A stretch of 10,908 nucleotides of DNA from JASFWK01 sp050049355 (lineage in GTDB: Bacteria > Chloroflexota > Anaerolineae > B4-G1 > DUEL01), in NCBI GenBank assembly GCA_050049355.1, contig JASFWK010000063.1, positions 1-10,908 of the forward strand, written 5' to 3'. The notes beneath the pieces were generated by a model. That model had not been told where the DNA came from and did no database searches. It saw only the letters and a program-made list of their open reading frames with translations. Both the position numbers and the translations under genes were made by a program. Positions 7,217 through 10,908 of this stretch are shown piece after piece; the first letter of the stretch is position 1, and each line of letters opens with the position of its first letter.

Positions 7217-7253
7217 GCCCCGTGGGTGGACATCCGGCCCCGGGGCATTTCTT
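7217..7253 (+). terminator. Likely riboswitch-controlled intrinsic terminator before ribX
   Basis: A GC-rich stem of about 12 pairs (7217-7229 with 7234-7246) has single bulges at 7223 and 7236 and an ACAT loop. It is followed directly by ATTTCTT (7247-7253, five T of seven). The 5' arm overlaps bases 7213-7222, which are a perfect 10-base complement of aptamer bases 6980-6989, a convincing antiterminator pairing. It ends nine bases before the ribX ribosome binding site. Confidence 0.65.
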
Positions 7254-7261
7254 ATGGATTG

Positions 7262-7266
7262 TGGAG
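7262..7266 (+). promoter_or_regulatory. Ribosome binding site TGGAG for ribX
   Basis: TGGAG lies eight bases before the ATG at 7275. The other in-frame ATG, at 7254, touches the terminator's T tract and has no SD, so the site favours 7275. Confidence 0.6.
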
Positions 7267-7274
7267 TAGACACG

Positions 7275-8048
7275 ATGGACAAGGGAAGAGGATATGCAAC
7301 GCGGATCGGACTGATCCTGCTGAGTTTCACGCTCTTTGTGGTGCTCTGGCAGGGAGTTGTCTGGCTGGGTGAGTATCCCCTCTTCATCCTCCCGCCGCCC
7401 CGAGCAGTAGTGGACCGGTTAGGCGACCTCCTTGCCGACGGTTCTCTACGGTTCCACACCTGGGTGACGCTGCAGGAGGTGTTGGCGGGACTGGGGCTGG
7501 GGGCCCTGGTGGCCACCTTCATGGGTTACGGACTCGCCCACTCCCCCGTGGCGGAGCGACTGCTGGCTCCCTACATCGTCGCCTCTCAATCGGTCCCTGT
7601 TGTCGCCGTGGCTCCTCTCTTGGTGATTTGGTTCGGCGCCGGGCTTCTCTCTAAGGTGTTGGTCTGTGCTCTTGTTGTCTTCTTTCCAATCATGGTCAAC
7701 ACCATCGTCGGGGTGCGCTCCGTGGAAGAGGATCTGCGAGACCTCATGCGGACCCTGGAGGCTGGTCGCTGGCAGGTGATCTGGCTTCTGGAGGTGCCGG
7801 CAGCGCTGCCGGTGTTGCTGGGAGGTCTCAAAGTGGGGGCTACGCTGGCAGTCATCGGGGCGGTGGTAGGGGAGTTCGTCGCCTCCAATCGGGGACTGGG
7901 GTACCTGATCAAACAGGGGCAGCAACTATACGACACTCCTCTGATCTTTGTGGGCATCGCCGCACTGGTGGTGCTGGCCCAAGTGCTCTACGGGGCTGTG
8001 ACCCTGGCAGAGCGATGGCTGCTCCGCTGGCACAAGGATGGAGTGTGA
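7275..8048 (+). CDS. ribX: ABC transporter permease, riboflavin-type (RibX-like)
   Basis: This 257-residue integral membrane protein belongs to the BPD_transp_1 permease family (ThiX/SsuC/TauC type). Hydrophobic segments lie near residues 11-30, 68-88, 100-121, 126-145, 186-203 and 222-246. The cytoplasmic EAA loop that docks on the ATPase is at about 161-180 (LEAGRWQVIW then the LP at 178-179). Because the gene sits directly behind an FMN riboswitch and beside an NMT1/THI5-like binding protein, the likely cargo is riboflavin or a related flavin. This is the RibXY arrangement described for Chloroflexus. The permease family alone would not tell riboflavin from thiamine precursors or alkanesulfonates; the riboswitch does. 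The start is chosen at 7275 from the TGGAG SD; 7254 would add seven residues. The open frame further upstream runs through the riboswitch and is not coding. Confidence 0.9.
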   Translation: MDKGRGYATRIGLILLSFTLFVVLWQGVVWLGEYPLFILPPPRAVVDRLGDLLADGSLRFHTWVTLQEVLAGLGLGALVATFMGYGLAHSPVAERLLAPYIVASQSVPVVAVAPLLVIWFGAGLLSKVLVCALVVFFPIMVNTIVGVRSVEEDLRDLMRTLEAGRWQVIWLLEVPAALPVLLGGLKVGATLAVIGAVVGEFVASNRGLGYLIKQGQQLYDTPLIFVGIAALVVLAQVLYGAVTLAERWLLRWHKDGV

Positions 8049-8083
8049 GGGTGCATTTCGCAAAGCGTTAAGTAACCATCTAT

Positions 8084-8088
8084 GGGAG
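8084..8088 (+). promoter_or_regulatory. Ribosome binding site GGGAG that favours the ribY start at 8097
   Basis: GGGAG is eight bases before the ATG at 8097. It overlaps the alternative ATG at 8082, which has no SD of its own. The 8097 start yields a standard short lipoprotein signal peptide. Confidence 0.6.
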
Positions 8089-8096
8089 ATAGCCAA

Positions 8097-9065
8097 ATGA
8101 GAAGAGATTACGCTCTGTTCGCCGTGCTTCTACTGGTCGGGCTGATGGGGTGCTCTCCATCCAGTCCCTCTTCAGAGCCAACCCACATCCGGGTGCCGAT
8201 GGGATACGTCGCCAACGTGCAGTTCGCTCCCTGGTATGTGGCGGTAGAGCGAGGGTACTTTGCCGCTGAAGGGATCGAGGTGGAGTTCGACTACAGCTGG
8301 GAGACGGACGGTGTTCGTCTGGTTGGAGCTGGGGAGCTTCCCTTTGCTGTCGCCAGTGGCGATCAGGTCCTATTGGCGCGTGCGCAGGGGCTGCCCGTCG
8401 TCGCCTTCGTGGGCTGGTTTCAGCGCTTCCCTGTAGCAGTCGTGGCGCTGGAGGAAAGCGGCATACGCGAACCGGCTGATCTGGCGGGTCAGCAAGTGGG
8501 CATCCCAGAGACCTTCGGGGCCAGCTACATCGGCTGGCGAGCACTGACGCAGGCGACCGGGTTGGAGGAGGACGCGGTGGAACTGGAGGTCATTGGCTAC
8601 ACCCAATTGGCCAACCTCACCGAGGGAGAGGTGGATGCGGCGGTCGTCTATGCCAACAACGAGCCGGTTCAGCTAGACCAAGCTGGCTACGGTTTCCATC
8701 TAATGTCCGTGGCCGACTACGCCACCGTGGTCTCCAATGGGCTAATCACCAACGAGGAGACGCTGGAAGAGAAGCCGGAGTTGGTCCGGGGCTTCAGCCG
8801 CGCGTTTCTCCGAGGGCTCGCCGACACCCTGGAGGACCCTGAAGCCGCGTTCGAGATCTGCCGCAAGTACGTGGAGGGCCTGGATGAGAACGAGGATGTA
8901 CAACGAGCAGTTCTGGAGACTACCCTCACCTACTGGCAGGGGGACTCCCTGGGGTGGTCCGATCCCGCTGCCTGGGAGGAGACGGCGCAGGTCATGCTGG
9001 AGGCGGGACTGTTGGCCGAGCCGGTGGCCGCGGAGCAGGCCTTCACCAACGAGTTCCTGCCGTGA
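8097..9065 (+). CDS. ribY: ABC transporter substrate-binding lipoprotein, NMT1/THI5-like (RibY-like)
   Basis: The protein has 322 residues. The N-terminus MRRDYALFAVLLLVGLMGC is a classical lipoprotein signal: two arginines, a hydrophobic core and the lipobox LMGC with Cys19 as the lipid-anchored residue. A Ser/Pro-rich linker (20-27) leads to an NMT1/THI5-type type-II periplasmic-binding fold from about residue 30 to 245. It includes the hallmark QFAPWYVAVERGYFAAEGIE segment (42-61), the ADLAGQQVGIP hinge region and the YANNEPVQLDQ segment. It should capture the cargo outside the membrane and deliver it to RibX. The family includes thiamine-pyrimidine binders (ThiY), but the upstream FMN riboswitch points to riboflavin. 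It starts 48 bases after ribX and its TGA overlaps the ATPase ATG by one base, so it is cotranscribed and translationally coupled. Confidence 0.9.
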   Translation: MRRDYALFAVLLLVGLMGCSPSSPSSEPTHIRVPMGYVANVQFAPWYVAVERGYFAAEGIEVEFDYSWETDGVRLVGAGELPFAVASGDQVLLARAQGLPVVAFVGWFQRFPVAVVALEESGIREPADLAGQQVGIPETFGASYIGWRALTQATGLEEDAVELEVIGYTQLANLTEGEVDAAVVYANNEPVQLDQAGYGFHLMSVADYATVVSNGLITNEETLEEKPELVRGFSRAFLRGLADTLEDPEAAFEICRKYVEGLDENEDVQRAVLETTLTYWQGDSLGWSDPAAWEETAQVMLEAGLLAEPVAAEQAFTNEFLP

Positions 9066-9895
9066 TGGAACGCGTGGGAGGGACACCGCTTCTGGTGGTT
9101 GAGGAGCTGGCGGCCGGTCACCGTGGGCCCGCCGGGTGGCTGCCCGTGCTAGATGGAATCTCGTTTCAGGTGACCGAGGCGGAGTTCGTTTGCTTGGTAG
9201 GTCCCTCCGGCTGCGGCAAGACGACGCTGCTGCGGCTGGTGATGGGGTTGGAGCAGCCGACAGCAGGGCGGATCTGCCTTGAAGGAGAAGTGGTGGACCG
9301 GCCCCGCCGAGACACGGGGGTTGTCTTCCAGGAGCCCACACTGATGGCGTGGCGGACGGTGGAGGCGAATGTGGCACTGCCGTTGGAGGTAGCGAGGGTG
9401 CCGGCGACGGATATCCGCCGCAAGACGAGGGCGTTGCTTGATCTGGTGGGGCTTGCCGGGTTTGAGGACGCGTATCCGGCGCAGCTCTCTGGAGGGATGG
9501 CCCAGCGGGTTGCCCTGGCTCGGGCTTTGATCCACGATCCTCGACTTCTGTTATTGGACGAACCCTTCGGCGCGCTGGACGCGCTGACGCGGGAGCGGAT
9601 GGGGCGGGAACTGCTTCGCATCTGGCGAGCGCGCCGCAAGACGGCGGTGATGGTCACTCACTCCGTGCCCGAAGCGGTCTTCCTGGCCGACCGGGTGCTT
9701 GTGCTTGGGCCGCGCCCTGCGTCCATCGTGGCGGAGGTGGAAGTGAACCGGCCTCGGCCGCGAACGTCGGCTCTCCTGGGCGACCCCGCCTTTGCTGCGC
9801 TGACACGTCGTGTTCGTGAAGCACTTGACCGGGCTGGTGCCCTGAATCTTGCTCAAGAACAACATCACGCACCAAATCCATACACGGCCTCGTGA
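9065..9895 (+). CDS. ABC transporter ATP-binding protein of the flavin importer
   Basis: This 276-residue ATPase belongs to the nitrate/sulfonate/taurine type (SsuB/TauB/ThiZ-like). Motifs are complete: Walker A GPSGCGKTT at 46-54, Q-loop Gln89 (VVFQEP), signature LSGGMAQR at 141-148, Walker B LLLLDEP at 161-167, D-loop ALD at 170-172 and switch His199 (VTHS). It should be active and energise import through RibX. The ATG at 9065 overlaps the ribY stop (TGATG); there is no clear SD, so translational coupling is likely. An in-frame GTG upstream at 8954 would lie inside ribY and give no family-like sequence. The C-terminal 25 residues or so after the fold are not conserved-looking. Cargo specificity is inferred only from operon context. 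Confidence 0.93.
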   Translation: MERVGGTPLLVVEELAAGHRGPAGWLPVLDGISFQVTEAEFVCLVGPSGCGKTTLLRLVMGLEQPTAGRICLEGEVVDRPRRDTGVVFQEPTLMAWRTVEANVALPLEVARVPATDIRRKTRALLDLVGLAGFEDAYPAQLSGGMAQRVALARALIHDPRLLLLDEPFGALDALTRERMGRELLRIWRARRKTAVMVTHSVPEAVFLADRVLVLGPRPASIVAEVEVNRPRPRTSALLGDPAFAALTRRVREALDRAGALNLAQEQHHAPNPYTAS

Positions 9896-9923
9896 TTGCG
9901 TTACACTCCGATGATGGTATAAT
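9896..9923 (+). promoter_or_regulatory. Probable promoter of the LysM/M23 gene
   Basis: There is a perfect TATAAT at 9918-9923. The best -35 candidate is TTGCGT at 9896-9901 (3 of 6 matches, 16-base spacer). It begins right after the ATPase stop codon. The start would be near 9930, giving a leader of roughly 68 bases. No convincing terminator for the transporter operon is visible here. Confidence 0.5.
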
Positions 9924-9997
9924 CTTCGAGGGCCAGCGTCTGGCAGGAGCATGCTGCCCCTGCCCGCACGTCCTCGTGCGCGCTGGACTCTTGGAGA

Positions 9998-10908
9998 ATG
10001 ACCAATCCCGAAACTGCACCAAGGGGAGAGAAAGAGCCATCCCGTGGTCTCCTGCGCCCTCTCACGTGGATCACCCTCATGGTTTGGCGTGCGTGCACCG
10101 ACTGGCGCAGTCGTCGCCCCATGCTCATTCGCGTCACTGCTCACCTCAGCATCATCGTGGTGGCGTTGGTGGCGCTCCTGCTCGGGGGGATCGAGCCGGC
10201 GGGACGGGTTTTCGGAGCGGCAGGGCCGCAGTCGATCTACTCGAGCCAGGAGCAGACACCTCCGCCCCGACGGCAAGGCGGCTGGCGGCCTACGCCTGTG
10301 CCCGTCCTGAGTCGCCAAGCTTTGCCTCATACTACCATCCCGGAGCGCCCTCGCACCTCGGTCATCACTTACACCGTTCTACCAGGCGACACGGTCTTTG
10401 GCATCGCCCAGCACTTCGGCCTTACCCCTCACACCATCTATTGGGCCAACTCCGAGGTCCTCCACGACAATCCGCATATGCTCTGGCCGGATATGGTGCT
10501 CAACATCCTACCGGTCGACGGAGTCTATCACCCGGTGGCTGAGGGGGAGACGGTGGCTTCTATTGCGGAAGATCACAACGTCGCCCCTGAGGTGCTCTAT
10601 AACGAGTGGAATAACCTGACGGAAGAGCAGCCGCTGCAAGCGGGAATGAATCTGGTTATCCCCGGTGGAACGAGGGAATTCCTGGTCTGGCAGCTGCCGC
10701 GCTACAGTGATCTGCGCGGATCGGCGGCGGTGGGGTCAGGCGTGTGCGCACTGCCCTCCGTGGGTCTGCGGGGCAACGGCTGGTTCGTCTGGCCTACCGC
10801 TGCGCGCCGTATCTCTGGATGGACCTTCCGCGATCCTCGCAACCCACCGCACGCCGGGATAGACATTGGTCTGGGCACGGGCGATCCTGTCTACGCGGCC
10901 GACAACGG
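9998..10908 (+). CDS. Membrane-anchored LysM / M23-family peptidoglycan peptidase (3' end missing)
   Basis: The frame is open from the in-frame stop at 9920-9922 to the window end; 303 codons are visible. An N-terminal Arg/Pro-rich cytoplasmic stretch (1-48) is followed by one membrane segment at about 50-64 (LSIIVVALVALLLGG) and a Pro-rich linker to 120. LysM 1 lies at about 123-172 (ITYTVLPGDTVFGIAQHFGL) and LysM 2 at 177-223. The start of an M23 (LytM-type) domain follows from about 262, with FVWPTAARRISG and the zinc motif HAGID (His285, Asp289). LysM domains bind peptidoglycan glycan; M23 enzymes cut peptide cross-links or, when degenerate, regulate amidases. The second zinc-ligand motif (HxH) lies beyond the window, so activity cannot be judged. 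ATG 9998 is the first in-frame ATG after the stop; its SD is poorly spaced (GGAG one base away), so ATG 10079 or 10121 are alternatives. Confidence 0.85.
   Translation, partial: MTNPETAPRGEKEPSRGLLRPLTWITLMVWRACTDWRSRRPMLIRVTAHLSIIVVALVALLLGGIEPAGRVFGAAGPQSIYSSQEQTPPPRRQGGWRPTPVPVLSRQALPHTTIPERPRTSVITYTVLPGDTVFGIAQHFGLTPHTIYWANSEVLHDNPHMLWPDMVLNILPVDGVYHPVAEGETVASIAEDHNVAPEVLYNEWNNLTEEQPLQAGMNLVIPGGTREFLVWQLPRYSDLRGSAAVGSGVCALPSVGLRGNGWFVWPTAARRISGWTFRDPRNPPHAGIDIGLGTGDPVYAADN

Noticed and set aside
7008..7274. N-terminal extension of the permease starting at the GTG at 7008
   Set aside because: The extension would translate the FMN riboswitch and its terminator; the permease-like sequence begins at 7275, behind an SD.
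9886..9934. GGCCTCG and CGAGGGCC as a terminator after the ATPase gene
   Set aside because: The loop would exceed 30 bases, the match has an extra G, no T tract follows and the element would contain the TATAAT promoter.
9551..10330. Minus-strand open frame across the ATPase end and the start of the LysM gene
   Set aside because: It overlaps two recognisable plus-strand genes and the TATAAT promoter region; its translation shows no recognisable domain.

Overview
The window looks like GC-rich chromosomal DNA from a member of the Chloroflexota, probably Anaerolineae-like. This is inferred from three things: a giant secreted protein made of DUF11 and Ig-like repeats carrying a YLPLVLR-type motif followed by a CARDB-like tail, a riboflavin-type ABC transporter of the RibXY kind behind an FMN riboswitch, and a membrane-anchored LysM/M23 peptidase. 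All six genes lie on the plus strand. I see no tRNA, rRNA, CRISPR array, transposase or phage gene.

Bases 1-4550 hold the 3' part of a very large surface or secreted protein whose start is outside the window. It has at least five DUF11-type repeats, seven Ig/Big-1-like repeats in an almost mirror-symmetric order, a YLPLVLR motif and a C-terminal CARDB-like domain.

Bases 4620-6918 hold a threonine-degradation pair. The first is a short-chain-dehydrogenase-type L-threonine 3-dehydrogenase (tdh). The second is glycine C-acetyltransferase (kbl). Together they turn threonine into glycine and acetyl-CoA. A strong bulged hairpin, possibly a REP-like repeat, lies between them.

Bases 6922-7253 are a compact regulatory region that starts four bases after the kbl stop. 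It contains a perfect-consensus housekeeping promoter (TTGACA, 16 bases, TATAAT), a complete FMN riboswitch aptamer and two hairpins. Both hairpins can be disrupted by pairing with the same conserved 5' segment of the aptamer. The downstream one is followed by a T-rich tract just before the first transporter gene.

Bases 7275-9895 encode a three-gene ABC importer: permease (ribX-like), lipoprotein binding protein of the NMT1/THI5 fold (ribY-like) and ATPase. The riboswitch implies that the cargo is riboflavin or a related flavin. In this model, high FMN folds the aptamer, frees the terminator arm and shuts the importer off.

Bases 9896-10908 carry a promoter and the 5' part of a cell-wall hydrolase with one membrane anchor, two LysM domains and the beginning of an M23 peptidase domain. 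The gene runs off the window.
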